DNA from: an uncultured Clostridia bacterium
GTDB lineage: Bacteria > Bacillota > Clostridia > TANB77 > CAG-508
Direction: 5' to 3'
Assembly: GCA_947599995.1 (NCBI GenBank)
Contig: CANQFW010000043.1
Span: 1-11,736 of the forward strand
DNA: 11,736 nt
The position numbers and the translations under genes were made by a program. Below the pieces are notes generated by a model. It ran no database searches. It saw nothing but the letters and a program-made list of their open reading frames with translations, and was not told where the DNA came from. This document shows positions 1-8,200 of this stretch, piece after piece. Every line of letters begins with the position of its first letter. The stretch's first letter is position 1.

Positions 1-23
1 TTTCTTCTTTCTTTTATATTCAT

Positions 24-79
24 AAATATTGCTCCTTTGTGCGATAAAATTTTTATTTTATCATAAAGAAGCAATATTT
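24..79. repeat. Long imperfect palindrome (hairpin)
   Basis: The arms 24-33 (AAATATTGCT) and 70-79 (AGCAATATTT) pair perfectly. The pairing continues inward through CTTT/AAAG to GATAAAAT/ATTTTATC, broken by one mismatch, a wobble and a 2-nt bulge, and closes on a short T-rich loop. A run of T follows on the plus strand. It lies about 140 bases beyond the methyltransferase stop. It may be a bidirectional terminator or an intergenic repeat; copy number cannot be judged from one window. No gene is seen between 80 and 218. Confidence 0.45.
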
Positions 80-218
80 TTTATATTTCCTTTTAATTTT
101 TTTGCAAAAAATTTTTATTCTTTAGTGCTGAATAGTTATATTTGTGTTACTGCATTCATTATTGCCTTCAAATATAATTTTTTGAATGTAAAAACTGCAT
201 TCATAAATATATCAATAA

Positions 219-795
219 TTATTTCTTTGCTATTATATCAAATGTATGCCAATGTTTGATTTTTCCAAGTCCTGTTTTTCCATCTTTCTCGATTTCTTGA
301 AAGTCTATAATCTCAAATTTATCAAAAAGATTTAGAACTTGTTCTTTAGATAAAAATACCATATTTTCTTTTATTGATACCCATGTATCTTTTAATCCAA
401 AAAAATTCCCGACAAAGTATCCGACCACTATTAATACTATTTACAATTTTATTCCAAAAATCATTAAAATAATTTTTACTACAAAAAGGTATACTAAAAT
501 TTGAAACAATTAAATCATTTTTCTCTAATTTAATATTTTCAAAATTTTGACACATAAATTTTAATTTTTTTAAGTCATCTGTATTTAAATTGGCTTCAAT
601 AATCTTCTTAGTATCTTCTCTATCTATTGCAGTTACATTCCAATTATTTTTGATTAAAAATATTGTATCTCTTCCTGCACCACAACCTAAATCAATTGCA
701 TTACCAGTTTTAGTTTTCATTTCAACAAACTTTTTTATATTGTCATGAGGCATTGCATTTTTAGTATTTTCATAAAATTTTTCTATATTTCTCAT
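219..795 (-). CDS. Class I SAM-dependent methyltransferase (TehB-like), read through a +1 frameshift at CGG
   Basis: This is a small soluble methyltransferase of about 191 residues once the frames are joined. The SAM-binding motif I is IDLGCGAGRDT at residues 34-44, followed by the acidic end of strand 2 (TAID) and a motif IV-like NDLIVSNFSIPF near residue 98. The substrate is unknown; the fold resembles the TehB/tellurite-resistance group. The first frame runs to Gly124 (GGT, 426-424) and then meets CGG (423-421). Staying in that frame gives an unrelated tail ending at 346. Skipping C423 gives GGYFVGNFFGLKDTW and a family-like C-terminus down to the stop at 219. The C-terminal piece alone would need a GTG start at 428 with no ribosome binding site. 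I chose ATG at 795 because AAGGA lies 10 nt upstream; a TTG at 804 sits too close to it. A pseudogene or read error is the alternative, but the same lesion occurs in the NRPS gene. Confidence 0.75.
420..426 (-). other. Putative +1 recoding site, GGT CGG A
   Basis: On the minus strand the codons are AAT AGT GGT CGG ATA. Reading continues correctly only if C423 is skipped, giving GGT then GGA TAC TTT GTC (G G Y F V). This restores the glycine-rich turn expected after strand 5 in this methyltransferase family. There is no Shine-Dalgarno-like stimulator or stop codon at the site, unlike the prfB frameshift. The P-site tRNA would re-pair poorly (GGT to GTC), so slippage of that tRNA alone does not explain the shift. 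An empty A site at CGG with out-of-frame entry of tRNA-Gly at GGA would. Function is inferred. Confidence 0.65.
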
Positions 796-826
796 ATACT
801 TCAAATCCTTTCCATGCTATTTTATA

Positions 827-1093
827 TCATATGAATGGCTTTCCATATTCTCTCATTTTTTTATTGTCTAATAATTCAAAATCTAAATATGTATATTTTG
901 CAGTTTTATAGTCTAATGTTTTTTAATATACGTTCTTGCACTCTCTGAAATATTATAAACTCTATCAAATTTTTCATCATTCCTTACTAATGGATTGATG
1001 TATCTAATTTTCATTTTTTCTTTATTATATCTGCTAAAAATTCTATTGTAATAGCTTTATGACTTACAAACATTACGCTATAATCTGGTCATA
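827..1093 (-). pseudogene. Decayed coding fragment, unrecognised
   Basis: The minus strand carries three short coding-like stretches that join if small frame changes at A-runs are allowed. The first, about 1093-1015, reads PDYSVMFVSHKAITIEFLAD then IIKKK, with a stop immediately before it. The second, 1014-913, is a 33-residue open frame from ATG reading MKIRYINPLVRNDEKFDRVY onward. The third, about 912-827, contains TYLDFELLDNKKMREYGKPF and ends in TGA. The breaks fall in runs of A, as expected of a decaying gene, and no CGG is involved. I do not recognise the family. It ends about 30 bases before the methyltransferase start, so the methyltransferase may once have been the downstream gene of a longer operon. 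Confidence 0.35.
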
Positions 1094-1197
1094 TTAAATA
1101 ATCACTTATTTATAAATAAAAATAACAATAATTGCAAAGAAATGTCAATAGAATTTCTCAAAATTCTTTAAGTTATACATTGAAAATTAAATATTTC

Positions 1198-1214
1198 AGT
1201 TGTCAGATACAACT
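1198..1214. repeat. Small perfect hairpin
   Basis: AGTTGT (1198-1203) and ACAACT (1209-1214) form a perfect 6-bp stem around a CAGAT loop. It lies in the 516-base stretch without an intact gene between 796 and 1321. That stretch otherwise holds the decayed fragment and the larger palindrome at 1247-1323. No function can be assigned. Confidence 0.25.
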
Positions 1215-1246
1215 AAATAGAGACACCTACATAGTCACAATTTTAA

Positions 1247-1323
1247 AGGACAGATAATTTTGCCCATGAAATGAATCCAAAAAATGTTAATTTTTTTGGT
1301 TCAGTACTTTAATTATCTGCCCT
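1247..1323 (-). terminator. Nested palindrome at the end of the ROK gene, possible terminator
   Basis: An outer inverted repeat pairs 1247-1259 with 1311-1323 at 12 of 13 positions (AGGACAGATAATT against AATTATCTGCCCT). The inner hairpin pairs CCAAAAAA (1277-1284) with TTTTTTGG (1292-1299) around a 7-nt loop. The right outer arm overlaps the TAG stop of the ROK gene, so the structure would be transcribed at the 3' end of that message. The inner hairpin is GC-poor, and no long separate U-run follows. A terminator is plausible; a small palindromic repeat element is the alternative. Confidence 0.35.
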
Positions 1324-2182
1324 ATGATATCATAATTTTCTCTAATAATGCTGCACCTATAATTCCAGAATCATTCTTATGCTTTGCAATTTGTATGTTA
1401 AAATTTGGTAAATTTCTTCTTATTTCTTCTATAAAGTATTTTGAATACTCTGACATTCCACCACCTATAAAAAAATCCTTTATATTATAGTTTTCTCTAA
1501 TTCTAATTATACCCTCTATAAAATTTTCTATGTAATCTTTTAAAATATTTATTGCTTTTATATCTCCTTCATCTATGCATTTAAATATTTCTCCTCTTTT
1601 ATATTTTTCTTGTTTATATTCATCATATTTCCTAGATAAACTTTCAAAACTTTTAATATATTTATCATGCCTATTTCCTATTTTTCTATTTAATTCGATT
1701 ATATCCCATACAATTTTATTAACACATTTATAGTCATGCATATATGCAATACCTAACCCTGAACCCAAAGTAAACATTATAAAATCGTTTGCATTATTAA
1801 CATAACTCTCGCATATTCCTGCACATGTACAATCATTCTCTACAAACACTTTTATATTATAATCTTTTAATTCTTCTCTCCAATTAATTTCTTTAACATT
1901 TAGACTTGAGGAACCTAAAAAAATTCCTTTACTTTTATCAATTCCACCTGGACATCCAAGGCCTATTGATGTAACATTATCTAAGAATATATCATTTTCC
2001 TTTATTAACCTATCTATTAAATTCATAACTATATTTATAAAATACTTTGTGGAAGTATTAATGTCTACGTTTTTATTGATTCTATTAGGAATATATATTT
2101 TGCATTGTAATTTATCACATTCGCTATTATATAATCCACATGAAATATGGCTCGCCCCAATGTCAATACCTATGCTACTCAT
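1322..2182 (-). CDS. ROK-family protein (sugar kinase-like), zinc motif absent
   Basis: This 286-residue ASKHA-fold protein has the landmarks of ROK glucokinase-like kinases. The N-terminal phosphate loop is GIDIGASHISCG (residues 5-16). GLGCPGGID (74-82) matches the usual G-PG-D segment, and VENDCTCAGICE (114-125) holds the presumed catalytic base Asp117. A glycine loop LGSGLGI sits at 139-145 and the adenosine-side GGGM at 240-243. It deviates after residue 146. The canonical GEIGH substrate motif and the CXCGXXGC zinc cluster of most ROK proteins are missing, replaced by a basic Tyr/Lys-rich segment. It may phosphorylate an unusual sugar or have lost sugar kinase activity. There is no N-terminal HTH, so it is not a NagC/XylR-type repressor. 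The start is supported by AGAAGGAG upstream of ATG 2182. It stands alone, with 139 bases to the palindrome-separated fragment and 383 bases to the HTH gene. Confidence 0.75.
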   Translation of the reverse strand: MSSIGIDIGASHISCGLYNSECDKLQCKIYIPNRINKNVDINTSTKYFINIVMNLIDRLIKENDIFLDNVTSIGLGCPGGIDKSKGIFLGSSSLNVKEINWREELKDYNIKVFVENDCTCAGICESYVNNANDFIMFTLGSGLGIAYMHDYKCVNKIVWDIIELNRKIGNRHDKYIKSFESLSRKYDEYKQEKYKRGEIFKCIDEGDIKAINILKDYIENFIEGIIRIRENYNIKDFFIGGGMSEYSKYFIEEIRRNLPNFNIQIAKHKNDSGIIGAALLEKIMIS

Positions 2183-2470
2183 TTTCGTGCTCCTTCTATC
2201 ATTAAATTTACACCTTTTTAGTTTCTATACAATTTTTATCTATGTAATTTATGTGCAGTCATAATATTTATGCTGTCCTCAATACAATTATACAACCTAG
2301 GAATATTGATTTCAATGAAATATACTTCCATATATGTTTAATATATCCTATTAATTTTTATATTTATTTTATTGGTGTTTTTTTATCAATAACTACAAAT
2401 TCAATTATCTCTTTAATTTTATATCAGTTTAAATTATTTTCTTTATATACATTAATGAAAAATATAAAAA
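2183..2470. other. Intergenic stretch with no supported gene
   Basis: This is the larger part of the 383 bases between the ROK start and the HTH-protein stop. A plus-strand open frame at 2251-2502 has no ribosome binding site, runs into the terminator hairpin and has the Phe/Ile/Leu bias of translated T-rich DNA, so I do not call it. It must hold the ROK promoter on the minus strand, but I see no convincing -35/-10 pair. Confidence 0.5.
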
Positions 2471-2501
2471 CAGATACTAAAATTTTAAATAATAGTATCT
2501 G
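2462..2501 (-). terminator. Rho-independent terminator of the HTH-protein gene
   Basis: On the minus strand CAGATACTA (2501-2493) pairs perfectly with TAGTATCTG (2479-2471), giving a 9-bp stem with a 13-nt loop. TTTTTATATTTTTC follows at once. It lies about 65 bases beyond the stop codon of the gene at 2566-3672 and is correctly oriented to end its transcript. Confidence 0.65.
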
Positions 2502-2565
2502 ATAATAGTAGCTGATTATAATTTACATAGAATATGTATATATTATCACTTTTATTTAATTTTTA

Positions 2566-3672
2566 CTATTTTATTTCCCATTCTTCAAAATTAGCTCCCC
2601 TTTTTTTAGTCGAAATTCCTTTTTCCCTAGCTATTTTTAGAACTGTAGTTTCATAAGTATTGACTTCTTTTGCAATTTGGTCTGGATATAGCTTTCCCTT
2701 TTTTAATAATTCTATAATTTTGCCTTCTTTTATTTTTTCTTTAGTATTTTCTTTTAGTAATTTATATTGTCTTTTTTCTTTCTCTGTAAAGACGTCTTCT
2801 CTTTCCTTTATATTTATAAATATAATCACATATTCAAAATATCCATATTCTATTAAAGTTTTTATTATATTTTTAAATGTATTGTTATTCATAAAATCTG
2901 TTGTAATAATTCTTCTAAGCATCTCTAAATTCTGATGGACATTTTCTTGTTTTCTAATTTTGGTAAGAATTTCATTTACCCTTTTATTTACGTCTTTCTT
3001 TCTTTTTGATAGAACATCTACTATGTCATCGTAATAATTATCATCTTCTTCCATACTTTCATCAGTATTGAAATCTATTTCTTCTCTATCTAAGGGATTT
3101 TGCTCTTTAGTAATTTCAATATCCTTTTTTCTTTCTCCGTCTAGTTCATTTATATATTTTTCAATTATGTTTGGTTTTAAATTAACTTCTTGTTCGATCT
3201 TCTCTATATTATATCCCTGTTCATGCATTCTATGAATCTTTAATATTTTTATTTCTAAGATTTCTTTTTTTGTCATTCCGTTACAAATTTTTAGAATTTC
3301 TTTTAATGGTTTATCTTTGCATACCAGCTGTTTTGCATTTTCAAAGTTAATTTCTTTTTCCTTATAATATAAACTTCCATTTTTATTAACTTTTATTAAA
3401 AATTCTTCAACAAACCTTAAATTTATATTTAATTTTTCACTTATCTCTTCTGCATCATATCCATTTAAAATTAATAATTGAACCTTTTCCTTTATTTTTA
3501 TTGTTTCCAATAATCGATTCCATCTATTATCATGTTTTAATTTTTTTATAGTGTTGTCTATTCTCCATTTTGGCACGTCATTTAGTAATTCATATATTTC
3601 ACCGGTTGTGTACATCTTCTTTAATTTTTCTAATACTCTTTCTTCTAATTCTTCTTGATCTTTATCGTCCAT
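2566..3672 (-). CDS. Multi-HTH protein of unknown function
   Basis: This 368-residue cytoplasmic protein is highly charged and Lys/Glu-rich. I do not recognise its family. At least three, perhaps four, helix-turn-helix-like segments are spread along it. The first is about 11-45 (ending in WRIDNTIKKLK). The second, about 62-94, contains GYDAEEISEKLNI. The third, about 142-175, contains GYNIEKIEQEVNLKPNIIEKY. The C-terminal one, about 316-352, contains LYPDQIAKEVNTYETTVLKI. The middle ones resemble the tandem GY-x-EEI-A-x-L repeats of sigma-factor-like or resolvase-like HTHs. An acidic spacer (about 197-218, rich in Asp and Glu) separates the N-terminal HTHs from a helical region at 225-310. 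No signal peptide or membrane helix is present. ATG 3672 follows AAAGGAGATACAAT. It lies 91 bases downstream of htrA and has its own promoter, so it can be expressed separately. A transcription or nucleoid-associated role is plausible but not demonstrated. Confidence 0.7.
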   Translation of the reverse strand: MDDKDQEELEERVLEKLKKMYTTGEIYELLNDVPKWRIDNTIKKLKHDNRWNRLLETIKIKEKVQLLILNGYDAEEISEKLNINLRFVEEFLIKVNKNGSLYYKEKEINFENAKQLVCKDKPLKEILKICNGMTKKEILEIKILKIHRMHEQGYNIEKIEQEVNLKPNIIEKYINELDGERKKDIEITKEQNPLDREEIDFNTDESMEEDDNYYDDIVDVLSKRKKDVNKRVNEILTKIRKQENVHQNLEMLRRIITTDFMNNNTFKNIIKTLIEYGYFEYVIIFINIKEREDVFTEKEKRQYKLLKENTKEKIKEGKIIELLKKGKLYPDQIAKEVNTYETTVLKIAREKGISTKKRGANFEEWEIK

Positions 3673-3700
3673 ATTGTATCTCCTTTTTTTAATAATATAT

Positions 3701-3730
3701 ATTATACCATATATTATGTTACTTTTGCAA
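3701..3730 (-). promoter_or_regulatory. SigA-type promoter for the multi-HTH gene
   Basis: On the minus strand TTGCAA (3730-3725) is followed, after an 18-base spacer, by a perfect TATAAT (3706-3701). The expected start site is near 3694, giving a short leader that contains the AAAGGAG ribosome binding site. It sits in the 91-base gap after htrA. Confidence 0.65.
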
Positions 3731-3763
3731 TGAAATTTGAGATTTTTTATCTTAATGTAAAAA

Positions 3764-4909
3764 TCAATTACTATTATTCTTTCCCAATATAATTTTTATA
3801 TTTTTGCTTATTTTTCCTCTTAAAATTTTTAACTCTACTTCTTCCCCTGGTTGCTTTTTATATAAATACTCCCTTAAATTATTTATTGTTCTAAGCTCAA
3901 TTTCATCAATATTTGTAATTATATCTCCAGCTCTTAAATCAGTGTTATATGCTGGTCCATTTATTATAACTTCTGATACATATATTCCATTGGTTATATT
4001 GCTTGAAAGTAAAAGATATTGTGCTATATCTTGATCATACACATAAATTCCTAAAGTTGACTCTTCAAATTGTCCATTATTTATAAATTTTTCAATTATT
4101 GGTTTTATAACATTAATTGGTATTGCAAATCCTATACCTTCTGCTGATGTTATTTTTACAGTATTAACTCCTATAACCTCGCCATATACATTAATAAGTG
4201 GTCCTCCGCTATTTCCAGGATTTATCGTAGCATCTGTTTGTATTAAATTTGACATATAAGTACTTTTGTTTTCTTCATCTATTTTTATTGTTCTATTTAC
4301 GGCACTTATTATTCCAGAAGTAACAGTTCTTCTAAATTCATATCCTATAGGATTTCCAATTGCGTAAGTTTCCTGTCCTATTGTGACGTTCTCCGAATCT
4401 CCTAATTTTGCATATTTTAATCCCTTTGCGTCAATTTTTGTAATTGATAAATCCAAATCTGTATCAGCCCAAACTACTTGTCCCGTATAGGTATTCTTGT
4501 CTTCTAAAGTTATATAACACTGACTATATTTTTCTCCTGTTACATGGCTATTACTTAATATATACCCATTTTCTGAGACGATAATTCCTGTTCCTAAACC
4601 TAACTGATCTTCGGTAGAAGTTCCTAAAATAGAACTTCCTGTTGTTTTTAGTTTTGAAATTCCAACTACACTATCTATTACATTTTCCAACATATTTGAT
4701 TTATTTTGATTATTTTCTATATTGTTATCCACAGTTTGTTGATATTCTGTTGATAAACCTGTTTTACTTGCCTCATAATTTGAATATATTTCTATATTTT
4801 CATACATTGTGTATAAATTGTATCCTGTTATTCCCATTAAAATTACTATTAAAATAATTATAACACTCTGACTTTTCTTTTTTTCTCTCCCTTTCATATT
4901 TAATCTCAT
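3764..4909 (-). CDS. HtrA/DegP-like membrane-anchored serine protease (S1C) with PDZ domain
   Basis: This 381-residue protein has a basic N-terminus (residues 6-13) and one membrane helix at about 15-37, so the protease should face the outside of the membrane. A low-complexity linker (38-75) leads to the trypsin-like domain. The catalytic triad is visible: His122 in ILSNSHVTG, Asp153 in TDLDLSITK and Ser234 in NPGNSGGPLIN. A C-terminal PDZ domain covers about 285-375, with a carboxylate-loop-like LGIYV and the GPAYNTDLRAGDIITNID segment. The architecture matches Bacillus/Clostridium HtrA-type quality-control proteases that degrade misfolded exported proteins. The order TM-protease-single PDZ and the length are normal. 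AGGAAGGA abuts ATG 4909; an alternative ATG at 4897 lies 12 nt from it, and both would give the same mature domains. It is divergent from the NRPS gene, so a functional link is not implied. Confidence 0.92.
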   Translation of the reverse strand: MRLNMKGREKKKSQSVIIILIVILMGITGYNLYTMYENIEIYSNYEASKTGLSTEYQQTVDNNIENNQNKSNMLENVIDSVVGISKLKTTGSSILGTSTEDQLGLGTGIIVSENGYILSNSHVTGEKYSQCYITLEDKNTYTGQVVWADTDLDLSITKIDAKGLKYAKLGDSENVTIGQETYAIGNPIGYEFRRTVTSGIISAVNRTIKIDEENKSTYMSNLIQTDATINPGNSGGPLINVYGEVIGVNTVKITSAEGIGFAIPINVIKPIIEKFINNGQFEESTLGIYVYDQDIAQYLLLSSNITNGIYVSEVIINGPAYNTDLRAGDIITNIDEIELRTINNLREYLYKKQPGEEVELKILRGKISKNIKIILGKNNSN

Positions 4910-5065
4910 TCCTTCCTATACAGATTTTTCCCTTTCATAAAAAAAATAAACCTTTTATTTTATAGTTATTTATTAATAATTTTAGATGTTACTACTATTA
5001 AATACGTTATTTTAGTATGAAATATTAATCTATAGGCTTTTATTTCAAATTATTTTTCAAAATAA

Positions 5066-5094
5066 TTGCATTTTTATTAAAGTAATTATATAAT
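5066..5094 (+). promoter_or_regulatory. SigA-type promoter of the NRPS gene
   Basis: TTGCAT (5066-5071) and a perfect TATAAT (5089-5094) are separated by 17 bases. The predicted start near 5101 gives a 5' leader of about 150 nt before ATG 5251. The 5' end of that leader would fall at the first arm of the inverted repeat starting at 5104. Confidence 0.7.
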
Positions 5095-5100
5095 GCTCTT

Positions 5101-5250
5101 AAAGAACAAAAGCAGACATTTTTTACATTTTCGCTATTTATGACATTTTAAAGTCCGCGTCTTTGTTCGCATATTTCTTCTCTACGTCAAGTCTATCGTT
5201 TTCAACGATGACTTTCCTAGAGTATATAAAAAAGGAGATTAACCAATATA
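5101..5250 (+). promoter_or_regulatory. Structured 5' leader of the NRPS mRNA
   Basis: Two stem-loops are visible. The first pairs GAACAAA (5104-5110) with TTTGTTC (5162-5168) and can be extended by GAC/GTC at 5115-5117 and 5153-5155. Its loop contains the repeated GACATTTT at 5115 and 5142. The second is compact: AAGTC-ATCGTT (5189-5193, 5195-5200) with AACGAT-GACTT (5204-5214), 11 bp around TTC with one bulged T. This leader is markedly richer in G and C than the surrounding spacer. AAAAGGAG (5230-5237) lies 13 nt from the ATG, a rather long spacing, but no other start is available. No known riboswitch or T-box signature was recognised. A regulatory role is inferred. Confidence 0.45.
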
Positions 5251-8200
5251 ATGTCAAAAAAAGAACTATTTAATCTAACAAATCCTCAAAAAAATATATT
5301 AATTACAGAACAATTCTATAAAGGTACCTCCATTAATAATATCTGCGGTACTGCTATTATAAAAGAACCCGTAGACTTTGATCTTCTAAAAAAGGCAATA
5401 TTATTAGTAATGGACAAAAATGATATTTTCAAAATACATATATCAATGGAAAATGGTGAGATAATGCAATATTTCTCTTCTACCTATAATTCTAACATAG
5501 ATGTCATCTTTGTGCATAACTATGATGAATTATCAAAAATCCAAAGAAATGTTGCATCTGAGCCTTTTGATTTATTTGATTCGTTTTTATATAATTTTTA
5601 TATTTTTAAATTTACAAATGGTTATGGTGCATTTATGCTAAATATTCATCACATAATTGCTGATTCATGGAGTCTTGGTCTTATTGCTAAGGAAATAATA
5701 AAAATATATAGTTCACTAAAATATAACACACAAATAGGCAAAATTTCACGATATTCTTATTTAGACTATATACAATCTGAACAAAAATACATAAATAGTA
5801 CAAGATATTCAAAAGACCAATCATATTGGGAAAATAAGTTTGATAATATTCCTTCAATTGCATCTATTTATAATAAAAAGGATATATCTAAGTCTAACAC
5901 TTCTACTATTGCAAATAGACAGATTTTTGAAGTAAATAGCAATATAATTAAAAAAATTAAGTCATATTGCTTAGATAAATCTATTTCTGTATATAACTTC
6001 TTAATGGCAATCTATGCAGTATATATATCCGACATTTGTAATTTGGATAAGTTCGCTATTGGTACTCCTATATTAAATAGGACAAATTTTAAAGAAAAAA
6101 ATACATATGGAATGTTTATATCTACTCAAGCTCTTTTAATTAATTTTGAAAATACCTATGACTTTGAAACATTGGTAAAAAATATTGCAAAGGATTCATT
6201 AAATATGCTTAGGCATCAAAAATACCCTTATCAGTCGTTACTCAAAAAACTTAGGGAAAAAAGTAATACCCTGCCTAATCTCTACAATATTTTGCTATCT
6301 TATCAAATAACCAGTGCTATGGAAGAAGAAAATATAAACTATAGCACAGTTTGGACTTTTAATGGTAATTCTGCCGATGATTTGGCAATACATATTTATG
6401 ATATAAATGATACCGGTAATTTAAATATTGCGTATGATTATAAGACAAATTTATTTTCTCAAACCGACATAAAAAACCTACATAAAAGAATATTGCATAT
6501 AATTAATCAGGTCCTATCAAATGAAAAAATACTTTTAAATGACATAGAAATTGTAACTAAAGAAGAAAAAAATGAATTGGTTGACTTATTTAATAGAACC
6601 GCTATAGACTATGACGAACATATCCCTATAATAAAATATTTTGAAGATTTTGCAAAAGAACATCCTAAAGATATAGCTTTAGTATTTGATCATGCAACTA
6701 TGACATATGAAGTATTAAACGAGCGTGCAAATAGTTTAGCTCACCTATTGAGAGAGAAAAACGTTAAAAATAACACTATAGTTGGAATTATAGAACATAG
6801 GTCTTTTGAAATGATTGTTGCTATTTTAGCTGTATTAAAATCAGGTGGAAGCTATATCCCTATTGCACCTGAATACCCAGATAATAGAATAGAATATATG
6901 CTAAAAGAAAGTAAAGCAAGTATTTTACTAACAGAAAAGTCGCTGGAAAGAAGATTACATTTCGATAAAGAAATCATATATATAACTTTAGATAATAGTA
7001 AAATTTATAATTTTAATAAAGAAAATCTGATAAATATTTCTTCTCCTGATGACTTAGCATATACGATATATACATCTGGTTCTACCGGAAAACCTAAAGG
7101 TGTGATGATTACCCAAAAAAATTTATCTAATTTCTATCATTCTATGGTTGCACTTATTGAGTATTTATCATTAGAAAAAAAACCTAATATAGTATCTCTT
7201 ACAACATTATCTTTTGATATTTTTGTATTTGAAACATTAATATCATTAACTAGAGGATTAAAAGTATTTATTACCAATTACTATGAGCAAAAGATAACAT
7301 CTAAACTAGAAAGGTTATTAAAGGATGGTAGAATCGAGGTTTTACAGACTACTCCTTCTGTTTTAAACTTTCACCTAGATAATTTGTCTGATAATACTAG
7401 CTTATCAAATTTGAAATATATAATGCTTGCAGGAGAGCAACTGTCTAAAAAATTAGTTGATAGAATAAAAAGGTATTCTCCAAATTGCACCATATATAAC
7501 GGTTATGGTCCTTCTGAAACCACTATATTTTCAACAATAATGAATGTAACGAATTCTTCCAACATTTATATTGGTAAACCAATAGGAAATACAAGATTTT
7601 ATATTTTAAATAAAAATCATAAATTGCTTCCAAAAAAATTTGTTGGAGAAATGTATATTTCAGGAGATGGTGTAGGTAAAGGTTATATATACAACGAACC
7701 TTTAACTAAAGAACGCTTCGTTCAAAATCCGTTTTTAGATAATTCTTTTATGTATAAAACTGGGGATTTAGGAAAATGGAACGACAAAGGAATTCTTGAA
7801 TGTAAAGGAAGAACAGACTATCAAGTAAAAATAAATGGTCTTAGAATAGAACTTGGTGAGATTGAAGAAAATATAAATTCATTTGATGAAACTGGATTTA
7901 TTAAATCTGCTGTAATAGTAAAAAATAATGGATTTAAAGATACATTAAATGCCTTTATATCATCTTCTGCAGATATTAATATTTCTGAATTAAAAAGATA
8001 TTTACTATCTAGACTTCCAAGCTATATGATTCCAAATACTTTTACAGTATTACATAGTTTACCTTTTACTCCTAATGGAAAAATTGATAGAAAATCTTTA
8101 CAGAACTATGACATTAATTTTAATAATGAAAATTTCTCTATTGCTAAACCTAGAAATGACACTGAAAAAATTTTGTTAAATATTATTAAAAGAAAATTAA

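Noticed and set aside
29..259. Plus-strand open frame at the left edge
   Set aside because: It runs through the palindrome and into the 3' end of the methyltransferase gene, with no ribosome binding site and spacer-like composition.
219..428. Separate small gene for the methyltransferase C-terminus
   Set aside because: It would need a GTG start without a ribosome binding site and encodes only the last third of a methyltransferase fold.
913..1014. 33-codon open frame starting MKIRYINPLV as a real small gene with ATGA overlap
   Set aside because: The flanking frames carry coding-like sequence that joins to it across A-runs, so a decayed longer gene is more likely.
2251..2502. Small plus-strand membrane protein
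   Set aside because: No ribosome binding site, it overlaps the minus-strand terminator hairpin, and its composition is that of translated T-rich spacer.
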